Assembly: GCA_947623455.1 (NCBI GenBank)
Contig: OX392528.1
Location: forward strand, 55,632,322-55,696,321
Length of the DNA: 64,000 nt
DNA from: Mimachlamys varia
Lineage: Eukaryota; Mollusca; Bivalvia; Pectinida; Pectinidae
Reading direction: 5' to 3'
Part shown: positions 23,335-35,879 of the stretch, piece after piece
Numbering within the stretch: position 1 is the stretch's first letter
Layout of the letters: every line of letters starts with the position of its first letter
The notes under the pieces: model-generated
The model's database searches: none
Told to the model about the DNA's origin: nothing
What the model saw: the letters and a program-made list of their open reading frames with translations, nothing else
Position numbers and translations under genes: made by a program

Positions 23335-26300
23335 ATGTGTGACCACCACCAGCTGCGGACCCCGACCCCCGCTGGAATCGTGGACCATGTCGGATCCCTG
23401 TCGGACAACCTGGGAGAACTAGTTGACAGCTCGGAGTACAGTGATCTTACACTGATCGTGGAGGGTACCAGCTTCCCGTCACATAAGGCGATTCTAGCCG
23501 CAAGATCTACCTACTTCAGGTGTGTATATACATGTATGTCTATGCCTGTAGATATAAATTATCAAAAAATTCTTTAATATATTCATTGCAATCGTCCCAG
23601 GTAATGTTGTGTTAAAAATGAACAATAAGATGATTTAATAGTGGAATCGGTAGCGGTGTGAAAATTTACACTGATTTTGCTTGCATTAAATCTCCGCAAA
23701 TATATCCATATGCAAACTTACTTAACACCACTCGAACTCTACCATGTATAATAGTATTATAAGTACACATTAGAAAACAGCATGACTGACAGAGCGAATT
23801 ATTTTTACTCTGCAAACAGTTTTGAGGCTGGCGAAGTGAAATATTAAACACACGAAAATATTGGCTTTTACAGTATTTCTGACTTTGATATGTTCCAGGG
23901 CGATGCTGTTCGGAGGGTTGAAGGAGTCGTTACCAGGAACTACAGAAATAGAGCTGAAAGACATGTCAGCTACAGCCTTTTCTTACCTACTCAGATACAT
24001 GTATACAAGTCGAATCAACCTGCTGGACATCAAGGTAATTGTCTGGAGTCAGTTTCGCATGGGCAAGTACATTGTACATGTGGTCAAGCTGAAGTTTTTG
24101 TGTTGCCTTAAAAGGCGACATATAGGGATCACTCTATCGGCATCGCAATTGCGTTGTCTCAAAAATATTTTCATGCAATATCTTGAATTCTGTTGGGGTT
24201 ATCAAACTCAAACTCCTTACAGTACTTCCTTGCTAATAGTCCTTGTTTGAGATTGCTCTTCAGGTCTGAAGGTGAAAGATCAAGGTCACTGTTACTATAA
24301 ATAGTACTGAAATCCAAACAATTTTGTTTCCAGTCACTTATTTGGTTGGTAGCTCACGTACCATTTTACGGTTTTACTTTATAAAGCCTTGTTAGTTTAA
24401 AAGATGTAGTACATTGATAAGGTTAATTAATAAGTGAAGAATTCAGTGTCTAATATGATAGAGATTTTCTGTAGATGCAGTTTTACCAACATACATTGTA
24501 TTTTATATAAATTCTTTGTAACTTACATCCACATGGTGTATTAAGGAGATTGAGAGTTCACTGTCAGATGAGATAGAAATTTCTTCTCTCTGGTCTAGTA
24601 TGTAGGTAACTAGGATATTAACCAAATTTTATAAATAGTTTTATTTAAGTCTTGTCAACTTTAATACAATAAAGATGAATTTCAAGCCTATAAACATTTA
24701 CCAGATTTGAACATTTGAGTGATGAAATCTTTGCATTCAATATAACAAATTTAAATCATTATATACTTAATACACAGAAAACAATAAAATTTCTAAAAAA
24801 ATTTAATAAAACTTTACAAAAACAGTTTTACGTATTATATATCATTAAGTTGCAGAAATTGGTTTTAGGGGTGTACATTATTTCGATCAGTGATATAGCC
24901 CCATAAGACTGGCTCATTAACATCAGATCTACAGCATCACATCACAGAAAGCTAACCTGAAAGAATGTGACATTTATGATTAACATGCTTGTAAAGCTTG
25001 CTAAATAAACATCAAGGTGTACTTTAAAAATTCTCATTTACATGTAGGCAGTTAGATTAAAGCCATATGTTGTTATATTGTGTACCTCGTATATGTCACA
25101 CAAACTCTAGATCTCTTCTGAAAGGAAACAAATGAAATTTCTTTAGTAAAAAAGATTTTTCCAAAAAAAAAACTAGCACCTTCATATATTGTTTTTTAAT
25201 GCAACATTATACAATATAGAATTCACAACAAACATCTACACTTTTACATATATTGCTGTTTTAAATGCCAGATTTACAAGATGGAATTTGCAATAAAAAT
25301 CTATTTCTGACTTTCAGGAGGAGACTCTCTTGGATATTTTAGCTATGTCTCATCGATACGGCTTCTTGGAACTCGAAGAATCCATTTCGGAATACTTAAA
25401 GGCCATTTTGAATAAGACCAATGTATGCATGATCTACGACTTGGCCAATGTGTACAGTCTGACGTCGCTGTGCAACGTCTGCAAGGAGTTCATTGACAGA
25501 AACGCACAGGATATTCTCCAGAGCGAGGCCTTTCTGTCACTGTCACAGGTAATTATTACAAAGTTTTCCAGCTTCCTAGTTCTTTACAAGCTTCAAGCTT
25601 GACACTTGGTTTTAATTTGCAAAGTCAAACAAACTTTAACTAATTATAAGCACTTTATTCAGTCTTTAAAAATGTTTTACATTTTCATTTCTAAAGGCAT
25701 AATGAAATCTTTTAAATGTTAAACAAGTAACATTTCTAAAATCAATTCCTAAATATATTTATAAATATGTATTTTGAGACAAAAACATATGAATTTTGAA
25801 AATTTGCATTAAACTCCACTTTTTACAGTGCCCTTAAGCTTGTACATTCGATCAAAATTTAAACCTTGCGAGGAATACTGATCGATCATATTGAAGGCCT
25901 TATCCTAATTTGGAGTCTATTCATTCATGGGTTCTGTTATTTCAGTAAAATCACCTATTTTTGGTGGATTTTGAGAATTTCGGTTTAAAGGCCCAATATA
26001 CGTAACTTCAAGGAAATTTTCGTGATTTAAAAAAATTCTGAAAAAAAATCCAGTTGATAACCATGCAAAAATAAGCCTAAAACGAAGTAAACCTGAGCGG
26101 TAACTAACAAGAAACTCCTGACAAAAAAATCCAAAGAATTGAAAATAATTCAGGTGGGGCCCACTTCAACAACAAACCGAAGGTAGAAGACGGTTCGAAA
26201 TGGACGCGTGTTTACAAATAGCGTGTTTCCACTGCTGCTGTACTGGTAACCGCGAAAGAATTCATCTTAAATATTGCTGATATCAGTTAATCTTAACTAA

Positions 26301-29300
26301 ATCTATAAATATAATAAGTTATTAGGCTTGATTTTCGCTTCAAGTTTTACCGAAAGTTACGTATATTGGGCCTTTAAGTTCAATTTTTACAGTGTTATTA
26401 TATTAATATCAAATTGAATTGGAACTTGGGTCAATTTACTTATACTGTTATTCTGGTAACATAATCCCAATTGTGAGAAATTTTTCACTGATTTTCAAAT
26501 TTTGGGCTAAAACTCCAAATTTTGTGAAACATTTATAATTACCAATTGTAATTTTTAGTTAACATTTTAATAGCTTTATTTCGAGATTCATTGTGCATTT
26601 TGTCCTACTATCTTTTTGTGTTTGGAACTTGACTTTATTGACAAAGCAAGACATACATGTACAATTACACATAATTTCTATTTTCTGTTTTTTTTTTTAT
26701 AAGATAAATAATTGCGGAATTCAGTGATGGTGCTCTATATTTTCAAAAACCTGTTTGATTGTAATAAGCTCTTTTAAATAATTAACAGACACAGGCTTCT
26801 AATTGATTTGGATATCAAGTGATAGTTTTTGATCAATACTTCGTGTGATTTCAGTGCTCAGTAAGAGATTTGATATCAAGAGACTCGTTTTGTTCGCCGG
26901 AGATTGACATTTTCAACACTGTGTGTGAGTGGGCGGAGCAGAACGTGGGTCACGACCCTACGCCTATCATCAACGCTGTGCGTCTGCCGCTCATGTCCCT
27001 GTCTGAACTCCTGAACAGAGTCAGAACCACCAATCTTGTTTCACCGGACGCTATTTTGGACGCTATTAAAATACAGACAGAGTGTCGTGATATGGAACTT
27101 GAGTACAGGGGATTTCTTGGTATGTATACATGTCTCTTATCTGAAGATAGAAAATTTGCTCTGTCTCTATCATAAACAGCCAAATATTATATAAATATTT
27201 GAGAGGAGATTCAGAGAATATCAACTTAACATGTCAACGGAATTTCAAATCTCTAATACTTGAAATAATCTGTAATATTCCTGAAGACACATTTATATGA
27301 AAGATACTGTATTAACCGGCAATAAGCCCATTGTTCAGTAATAAGCCCACCCCCACTTATAACCTCCATCTATGCATTGATGGGGAGATGTCTGGTAATA
27401 AACCCACCCCCTACTTTTGGGCCTCAGCCAACCTGTCTAAGTTGGTAAGAAATTTGTTTGGCCTATACTTGCTCATTGTTTGGTTATTGTGTTCTACTGT
27501 GCAGTGCTGGACGAGAATGTGGCGTCCAGTCGACATTCGGCCCAGGTGGTTCGAGGCGAGATGAAGGCCGCTCTGCTGGATGGAGACTGTCAGAACTATG
27601 ACCTTGACCGAGGATTCACACGACATCCCATCGATGATAACGAGGGCCAGGGCGTAGTCATACGCCTCAGCCAACCCTACATTGTCAATGGCTTTAAGTT
27701 ACTGCTGTGGGACAGAGATATGAGGTTTGTTGTGTTTCAGGCAGCCACTTACCTAAATCTGTAATACATCGTTTCCAAGTTATTTTTTCTATTTGGATTC
27801 AACCAGGTTTTAGATACCAATGTCACAAGATAGGGGGGGGCATGTGTACTTCCAGTGTACCGCCAAAGAAATAATAATCTTTACATCATGTTGCATTTGT
27901 CAGACAAAAACATGATATAAACAGGAAATTGACATTAAGAGAAACATGTTTTTCCACTAAATCTAGCGCATTTTCAATCTCCATAACTAAAAGCTTAGTC
28001 AGCTATTCAATGTATCTATGAAGATGTTTAAATCTATAGATAACATTATTTAATAAAAAAACTTTTTTTGTTTTGTTATTTTTTTTTATTTTATATGCAA
28101 TATCTTGAACCAGTTGTATCTGAAATCAATGGAAATTATATCTTTTTCTGGATATTTTATGTGATGGGTTAAAAAAACATGATATTAAGAGGAATTCACC
28201 TCAAAATACATGATATTAATCAAATCAAATTACATTAGATTATATAGAGGGAAAAAAGATGTGTTGGAAAAGTATGATATAAAGAGGAATGTGACATTAC
28301 CTGGTTACAGGAGTGATATTAAGTGGAATCCACTGTAATACATTAATACATTGATATTTTTTAAGGATGTTTTGAATTTAAATGTGCTATGTATTTGACT
28401 TTCAGGTCTTATTCCTACTACATTGAAGTATCAATGGATGACAAAGACTATGAGAGAGTCGTCGACCACTCTAAGTACCTGTGTCGGTCCTGGCAGACCA
28501 TGCATTTCTCCCCCAAAGTTGTAAGGTAAATATTGTCGGTCCTGGTAGACCATGCATTTCTCTCCCAAAGTTGTAAGGTAAATATTGTCGGTCCTGGCAG
28601 ACCATGCATTTCTCTCCCAAAGTTGTAAGGTAAATATTGTCGGTCCTGGCAGACCATGCATTTCTCCCCCAAAGTTGTAAGGTAAATATTGTCGGTCCTG
28701 GCAGACCATGCATTTCTTTCCAAAAGTTGTAAGGTAAATATTGTCGGTCCTGGCAGACCATGCATTTCTCTCCCAAAGTTGTAAGGTAAATATTGTCGGC
28801 CCTAGCAGACCATGCATTTATCTCCCAAAGTTGTAAGGTAAATATTGTCGGTCCTGGCAGACCATGCATTTCTCCCCAAAAGTCGTAAGGTAAATATTGT
28901 CTGTCCTGGCAGACCATGCATTTCTCTTCCAAAGTTGTAAGGTAAATATTGTCTGTCCTGGTAGACCATGCATTTCTCCCCCAAAGTTGTAAGGTAAATA
29001 TTTTCGGCCCTGGCAGACCATGCATTTCTCTTCCATAGTTGTAAGGTAAATATTGTCGGCCCTGGCAGACCATGCATTTCTCTCCCAAAGTTGTAAGGTA
29101 AATATTGTCGGCCCTGGCAGACCATGCATTTCTCTCCAAAAGTCGTAAGGTAAATATTGTCGGTCCTGGCAGACCATGCATTTCTCTTCCAAAGTTGTAA
29201 GGTAAATATTGTCTGTCCTGGTAGACCATGCATTTCTCCCCCAAAGTTGTAAGGTAAATATTGTCGGCTCTGGCAGACCATGCATTTCTCTTCCAAAGTT

Positions 29301-32300
29301 GTAAGGTAAATATTGTCTGTCCTGGTAGACCATGCATTTCTCTCCCAAAGTTGTAAGGTAAATATCGTCTGTCCTGGTAGACCATGCATTTCTCTCCCAA
29401 CGTTGTAAGGTAAATATTGTCTGTCCTGGTAGACCATGCATTTCTCCCCCAAAGTTGTAAGGTAAATATTTTCAGCCGTGGCAGACCATGCATTTCTCTT
29501 CCAAAGTTGTAAGGTAAATATTGTCTGTCCTGGTAGACCATGCATTTCTCTCCCAAAGTTGTAAATAAAACTTGAATGTCAATATTGTGCTGGAGCGTAT
29601 TTTTGTCTTGGCATCACAAAGTAGCAGAAAAAGCTATTCTGGCAAAGAGGCATCATCATTAAGGTTTTGGGTTTACTTAATAAGTTAGTTTCACCAATAG
29701 GTTTAGTAGGAGACCAACCAATCTTGGACCATAAATTCATCTTAAGGAGCACAGTTTAACACATGCATTAAATGCTGGATGTGCCCTTCTGTCATGGTTC
29801 ATTGACTTTTTCAACATCTCCATCGACATCAAGCTTTATGTGCTACATATACACAAGTCAAACTTGGCATGTACATTGACGGTAAAAGCAGGGCACAGGC
29901 AGGACATATAAATCCAAATAGTTTGTAATGGGTAGAAAAGATCTCAGATTTTGTTCATTAAACTTGATTCTGGAACAGAGTGATACTTTTTGAGTTCTGA
30001 AAAATCATCCATTGATAATTATCTGTTGTTGTTTTTTTCAGATATATTAGAATCGTTGGAACACATAACACTGTGAACCGTGTTTTCCACATCGTAGCAT
30101 TTGAATGTTTCTACTCACAGAAGCCATTTAAACTGGAGCAGGGATTGATAGGTATGTTGGTATACTTTTCCAGTAGGGGGCTGGCATTCAGTTCTACAAG
30201 GTCTCCTCAAATTATTAATACAATCTGATTAAAATGCAGTTCCCTATTCTCACTCTGTTACGTCAGGATCTAACAACATCCAATTCAAGGTCATGTTCTG
30301 GTGACCTTTTGCATATGCCAATCAATTAACACCTTGCAGAATCTTGAATGTAAATGTTTGTGGGCAAAAAACTAACATAATCCTATCAGTGTTTAGTCAT
30401 TTCGTCTCAACAAGCTACATGTGCATGTTATGACGAAATAACTTGCTGCAGATGACAGCATCAACTGTCATCAATTTGGACAATTCTACTAGAGTGTAAA
30501 GTAAAGAGGCGACAAAGGTCACTCGAACATGACCTCTTAGGGGATGTTGTTAGATACTTACGTAACAGAGTGAAAATAGGGATCCACATTTGAATAAAAT
30601 TGATTAATAATGTTGACCTACTTTCGTGATCACAATGGTAAAAAGTATTTAAAACTCTTATTAAAATGTCTTCTGTTGAATTATCAAGAGGCCTAGAGCA
30701 TTTATGTTCGATCAGCTGTAGGTACCCAGGTTAGATTGCTATAAAGTATAAAAAAAATCAACCTTGACCTACATTCAAAGTCAAAGGGATCAAATATGAA
30801 TTAATATATTATATATATTTTCAAAATAACCAAGAGTCCCAGAGTAATCATTCTTTGCAAGTATGTACAATATGTACCGGGAAGTTTTACCAAATAAAAA
30901 TTACCTATGTAAGGAGCATATATGTAAACATCCTTAAATATTTCCTAATGCAAAGAGGAGGCATTTTTTGAGGAAATTTGACTTGTAGTGTGCTTAAATA
31001 ACATGATATAAAACATCGTACAGTCTTGAATGTTCCTATTCAGTATATGGAAATATTTCTGAAAGTTTTACAGTGATAATATTATCCAATAATTGATTAA
31101 AGTTCCTTGAACTATATACTAGGTCCTTTAGAACACTTGTTTAAAATATATCTTGAGAGTTTTGATATTTTATTGTAATAATTGTATTTTGTTACAGTCC
31201 CTCACCATAACATATTTTATTGTACGGGTATACGTAATTGTCCGTTTGTTACAGTCCCTCAGGAGAACGTGGCCACCATTGAGGCTTGTGCCTGTGTGAT
31301 TGAGGGTGTCAGTCGCAGTCGGAACACGCTCATCAATGGAGACACGAGGAATTACGACTGGGACTCCGGGTACACGTGTCATCAGCTGGGCAGTGGGGCA
31401 ATCATTGTGCAGCTCGCTCAACCCTATATCGTGGACTCAATGAGGTTAGTAACGGCCAGACAGCTCACTCAACCCTATATCGTGGACTCAATGAGGTAAG
31501 TAATGACCAGACAACTCGCACAACCCTATATTGTGGACTCTATGAGGTTAGTAACGGCCAGACAGCTCGCTCAACTCTATATCGTGGACTCAATGAGGTA
31601 AGTAACGGCCAGACAGCTCACTCAACCCTATATTGTGGACTCTATGAGGTAAGTAACGGCCAGACAGCTCACTCAACCCTATATCGTGGACTCTATGAGG
31701 TAAGTAACGACCAGACAGCTCACTCAACCCTATATCGTGGACTCAATGAGGTAAGTAACGGCCAGACAGCTTGCTCAACCCTATATCGTCGACTCAATGA
31801 GGTAAGTAACGGCCAGACAGCTTGCTCAACCCTATATCGTGGACTCAATGAGGTAAGTAACAGCCAGACAGCTCGCTCAACCCTATATCGTGGACTCAAT
31901 GAGGTGAGTAATGACCAGACACCTTGCACAACCCTATATTGTGGACTCTATGAGGTAAGTAACGACCAGACAGCTCACTCAACCCTATATCGTGGACTCA
32001 ATGAGGTGAGTAATGACCAGACAACTCGCACAACCCTATGTTGTGGACTCTATGAGGTAAGTAACGGCCAGACAGCTCACTCAACTCTATATCGTGGACT
32101 CAATGAGGTAAGTAACGGCCAGACAGCTCACTCAACCTTATATCGTGGACTCAATGAGGTAAGTAACAGCCAGACAGCTCGCTCAACCCTATATCGTGGA
32201 CTCAATGAGGTAAGTAACAGCCAGACAGCTCACTCAACCCTATATCGTGGACTCAATGAGGTGAGTAATGACCAGACAACTCGCACAACCCTATATTGTG

Positions 32301-35288
32301 GACTCAATGAGGTGAGTAACAGCCAGACAGCTCACTCAACCCTATATCGTGGACTCAATGAGGTAAGTAACAGCCACACAGCTCACTCAACCCTATATCG
32401 TGGACTCAATGAGGTAAGTAACAGCCACACAGCTCACTCAGCCCTATATCGTGGACTCAATGAGGTAAGTAACGGCCAGACAGCTCACTCAGCCCTATAT
32501 CGTGGACTCAATGAGGTAAGTAATGACCAGACAACTCGCACAACCCTATGTTGTGGACTCTATGAGGTGAGTAACGGCCAGACAGCTCACTCAACCCTAT
32601 ATTGTGGACTCAATGAGGTAAGTAACTGCCAGACAGCTCACTCAGCCCTATATCGTGGACTAAATGAGATAAGTAATGACCAGACAACTTGCACAACCCT
32701 ATGTTGTGGACTCTATGAGGTGAGTAACAGCCAGACAGCTCACTCAACCCTATATCGTGGACTCAATGAGGTAAGTAACAGCCAGACAGCTCACTCAACC
32801 CTATATCGTGGACTCAATGAGGTAAGTAACAGCCACACAGCTCACTCAACCCTATATCGTGGACTCAATGAGGTAAGTAACAGCCACACAGCTCACTCAA
32901 CCCTATATCGTGGACTCAATGAGGTAAGTAATGGCCAGACAGCTCACTCAGCCCTATATCGTGGACTCAATGAGGTAAGTAATGACCAGACAACTCACTC
33001 AACCCTATGTTGTGGACTCTATGAGGTAAGTAACGGCCAGACAGCTCACTCAACCCTATATCGTGGACTCAATAAGGTAAGTAATAGCCAGACAGCTCAC
33101 TCAACCCTATATCGTGGACTCAATAAGGTAAGTAACAGCCAGACAGCACATTCAACCCTATGTTGTGGACTCTATGAGGTAAGTTACGGCCAGACAGCTC
33201 GCTCAACTCTATATCGTGGACTCAGTAAGGTAAGTAACAGCCAGACAGCTCACTCAACCCTATATTGTGGACTCAATAAGTTAAGTAACAGCCAGACAGC
33301 TCACTCAACTCTATATTGTGGACTCAATAAGGTAAGTAACAGCCACACAGCTCACTCAACCCTATATCGTGGACTCAATAAGGTAAGTAACAGCCAGACA
33401 GCTCACTCAACCCTATGTTGTGGACTCTATGAGGTAAGTGACGGCCAGACAGCTCACTCAACCCTATATCGTGGACTCAATAAGGTAAGTAACAGCCAGA
33501 CAGCTCACTCAACCCTATATTGTGGACTCAATGAGGTAAGCAACAGCCAGACAGCTCACTCAACCCTATATCATGGACTCAATTAGGTAATTAACGGCCC
33601 GACAGCGCACTCAACCCTATATCGTGGACTCAATGAGGTAAGTAACGGCCAGACAGCTCACTCAACCCTATATTGTGGACTCAATGAGGTAAGTAACAGT
33701 CAGACAGCTCACTCAACCCTATATCGTGGACTCAATGAGGTAAGTAACGGCCAGACAGCTCGCTCAACCCTATGTTGTGGACTCAATGAGATCAGTAACG
33801 ACCAGACCCTAACAGAGCCCTATCATGTATAAGTAACTGGTAAATGGCTTTTCAAAATTATACTACAACAGGTTAAATACTCATATATTGATATTTTCTG
33901 ATTATTAGTGGACCATGTGGAAGACTAGCCTTGGCTACACATGTATTTATCCTACGCTGCTTTGTTTGTACTCTTTTTACGAGTGGTGAGTTGTAAAACT
34001 GTGAGACTTGAAATAATCTTACGACAGAATCTGAAATAAAATCGCAAAGGGCTGTTAAACTTCGCAATGTTCTCGAGATTGAAATTTTTCTAAAAGACTG
34101 TCTTTCGGATGTTTTCCAGACTTCTGCTGTGGGATTGCGACGATCGTAGCTATAGTTACTACATTGAGGTTTCCACTGACCAAAGAAACTGGCACATGGT
34201 GGCCGATAAACATGATGAACCATGCAAGTAAGTACAGGGGTTAGTGTTTACAAGTCATACCTGGGAATTACCTCCCTTTTATGTTCAAGATTATGTTAAA
34301 CTGAAAAACATGTTATTCGATTTTCAACGGAGGTATGCTAATTTGGACTTTCTGTTGACCATCAAGTATAAGTTTTGTTATTTTAACTTATCAACTAGAG
34401 TGCTATTTTTTTTGGCCATTTTAGTTATTGCCGCTTTTATGTTTAATAACACTATACACTCAAATCATTTCAGGCATCCGTATATTTTAAATGACCATCT
34501 ATTTTATGGGACTACTTTTCATTCCTTCTGATCGTCTTCCCTCTGTTATTAAGTAGTATTAAGTGACTGTTCGTCTAACACGATAAGCAACCACCAATTA
34601 GTCACCACAAAGATATATTTATTTGTCCAAAGTTGAGAAGAAAATCATGCTGTGATGTTGATTGATGTGAGTGATTTATTTTTGCAGGTCGTGGCAGCTC
34701 ATCAGATTCGAAAAGAGACCGGTGGCATTTATCAAAATAGTGGGAACTCAAAACACAGCAAATGAGGTGTGTATACTAGATATATACATTGTATGTCCTC
34801 ATACTGTTTTAAATGTTTTGTGGATACAGTTATTTAAATAAATCAGAGAATACAAAAGCTTGAAAAAGCCATAATCTGATCTCAGAATTGATGAAACTAG
34901 GGACAAAATATAAACAGACAAAATATAAAGAAACAAAATACCAAATGTATTTACACAGAGACCTTTGAAAAAGTACAAGATAAAACCAGGTGCCTTATAT
35001 ACACTACAGTATAGCTGATAACCTCTAGTGATCAATGTACTTCCTCTTTAGGTGTTCCACTGTGTCCACTTTGAGTGTCCAGCTGAGGTGTCCGGAGCTG
35101 CATCGATGTCCATTCCTAGAGTCCTTACTGGTGGTTTGACCAACGAGGGTGGTCAGCCGAGTACAGCCAACAGCCCGAGTCAGCAGACACCTAGCTCAGA
35201 ACAGTACGCCAGTGCCGATTACTCCCCACAAGATGCCCCTGAGGCGGAGCGCATGGATGCAAATAGCAGCGACGAGGCAGAAGACTGA
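23335..35288 (+). CDS. BTBD9: BTBD9 (BTB/POZ domain-containing protein 9)
   Basis: Eleven coding exons: 23335-23519, 23899-24034, 25318-25548, 26855-27119, 27505-27724, 28406-28525, 30042-30151, 31255-31444, 34120-34227, 34688-34766, 35052-35288 (TGA). Frame is kept throughout; 626 residues against 612 in human. The order is BTB domain (about 20-110: EYSDLTLIVEGTSFPSHKAI), BACK domain (about 140-240: RLPLMSLSELLNRVR), then two discoidin-like (F5/8 C) domains, each with a paired signature (LLDGDCQNYDLDRGFTRHPI / INGDTRNYDWDSGYTCHQLG; RIVGTHNTVNRVFHIVAFEC / KIVGTQNTANEVFHCVHFEC). The Ser/Thr/Pro-rich tail ends DEAED. ATG 23335 follows a 34-base leader after an acceptor at 23300, so a non-coding first exon lies upstream. 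The family is a CUL3-linked BTB adaptor active in neurons, linked to sleep, dopamine and iron handling in flies and mammals. Exons 6 and 8 end in amplified splice-donor arrays. Confidence 0.96.
23638..23876 (+). mobile_element. MITE copy in BTBD9 intron 1
   Basis: GCATTAAATCTCCGCAAATA, CCACTCGAACTCTACCATGT and right end TTGGCTTTTACAGTA match the element at 13453-13705. It ends about 22 bases before the exon 2 acceptor. Confidence 0.6.
25985..26377 (+). mobile_element. TTAA-flanked MITE in BTBD9 intron 3, copy 1
   Basis: TTAAAGGCCCAATATACGTA at the left and TACGTATATTGGGCCTTTAA at the right are perfect inverted ends, both bordered by TTAA. The body (ACCGCGAAAGAATTCATC, AGGTGGGGCCCACTTCAACA) is shared with 48857-49241 in reverse orientation. 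TTAA targets are typical of piggyBac-type transposons; no transposase is present. Confidence 0.8.
27853..28335 (+). mobile_element. pogo/Tigger-like non-autonomous element in BTBD9 intron 5
   Basis: Shares a body with 58466-58917 (ATCATGTTGCATTTGTCAGA, CATTAAGAGAAACATGTTTT) and the right end ATATTAAGTGGAATCCACTG. The left end is degraded (CCAGTGTACC). No ORF. Confidence 0.7.
28482..29564 (+). repeat. 52-bp tandem array of BTBD9 exon 6 end plus splice donor
   Basis: The unit is TGTCGGTCCTGGCAGACCAT, GCATTTCTCTCCCAAAGTTG, TAAG|GTAAATAT. CATG marks occur at 28499 and every 52 bases to 29539, so there are 21 copies with no net insertion or deletion. The first copy is the real end of exon 6, coding CRSWQTMHFSPKVVR. 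Twenty copies carry AAG|GTAAAT; the last reads GTTGTAAATAAAAC and lacks it. Minus-strand ORFs of 105-361 residues are open only because the repeat lacks stops in that direction. Confidence 0.97.
31190..31262 (+). repeat. Duplicated splice acceptor before BTBD9 exon 8
   Basis: TTTGTTACAGTCCCTCA occurs with exon starts at 31198 and 31255, 57 bases apart. The BTBD9 family alignment supports 31255 (PQENVATI). The upstream acceptor is equally good and keeps frame, so it could add 19 residues (PHHNIFYCTGIRNCPFVTV plus one). Confidence 0.7.
31410..33800 (+). repeat. 51-bp tandem array of BTBD9 exon 8 end plus splice donor
   Basis: The unit is CAGCTCACTCAACCCTATAT, CGTGGACTCAATGAG|GTAAG, TAACGGCCAGA. 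ACTCAA marks run from 31435 to 33781, exactly 46 periods of 51 bases, so 47 copies in register. The first copy is coding (QLAQPYIVDSMR, the end of exon 8). Most copies have GAG|GTAAGT or GAG|GTGAGT donors; the first has GTTAGT. Variants (TTGTGGACTCTATGAG, AATAAGGTAAGT, CCACACAG) are interleaved, some in blocks. The 736-residue ORF across the array is off-frame to the exon and is a by-product of the 17-codon period. Confidence 0.97.
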
Positions 35289-35372
35289 CGACCAGACGTA
35301 CGACACAGCGATCCACATCGTCAGGGCCATACTTCTAACGCTGCTGTCATTTTGTGTAACAAACAATGTTAT

Positions 35373-35463
35373 TTAACTCGTTCACCCCTGAAGACACATT
35401 TGAACTCTTCCAATTTAAAGGTTGGCAAAGTCCATTGTGAAATTTCGGGGGTGAATGAATTAG
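35373..35463. mobile_element. 90-bp palindromic mini-element, copy 2, in BTBD9 3' region
   Basis: TTAACTCGTTCACCCCTGAA at the left and TTTCGGGGGTGAATGAATTA at the right, with AACTCTTCCAATTTAAAGGT between. It begins 85 bases after the BTBD9 stop and is probably within the 3' untranslated region. Confidence 0.75.
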
Positions 35464-35865
35464 GTACCTCTAGTTTGTCAGGGTTGAAATAACACCAGAC
35501 CCCTCCCCCAAACCCCTCCAAGCACTCCCAACCCAACCATTAACCATGCATTACCCTCGAACAGTGTATAGGGGTACCAGGTTAACGGAAACTTTAATCC
35601 TTCATCCCTGACCTTGACCTGACCTTGGACTATCCTGACCTTGGCCTTCGAACAATGTCTGACATTGTGTTGCAACACCTCACTTATAAAGACTTTTCAG
35701 TAATCAGAGGAAAAACTGGGTTTCCATAGTTTTATTCGTATGTTAACTTCATAAAACTTTAATCAAGATTTCTAAGATTCAGAAATCGGTTCATCTCAGA
35801 GTTTATCAACCAAACAATACTCCACTGTACTTTGATCAGTATCTTGTACGCTGATGGATACTGTG

Positions 35866-35871
35866 AATAAA
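35866..35871 (+). terminator. Candidate polyadenylation signal of BTBD9
   Basis: AATAAA lies 578 bases after the BTBD9 stop codon and is the first canonical signal seen downstream on this strand. Confidence 0.45.
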
Positions 35872-35879
35872 AGAAGTTG

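Noticed and set aside
28431..29556. Minus-strand ORFs of 105-361 residues with MHGLPGPTIFTLQLW repeats
   Set aside because: Three frames are open because a 52-bp unit without stops reads through all frames in turn; the sequence is an amplified BTBD9 exon end.
31376..33586. 736-residue plus-strand ORF of 17-residue repeats
   Set aside because: It is out of frame with BTBD9 exon 8, has a unit of exactly 17 codons, and follows the 51-bp array; the open frame is explained by repeat length.
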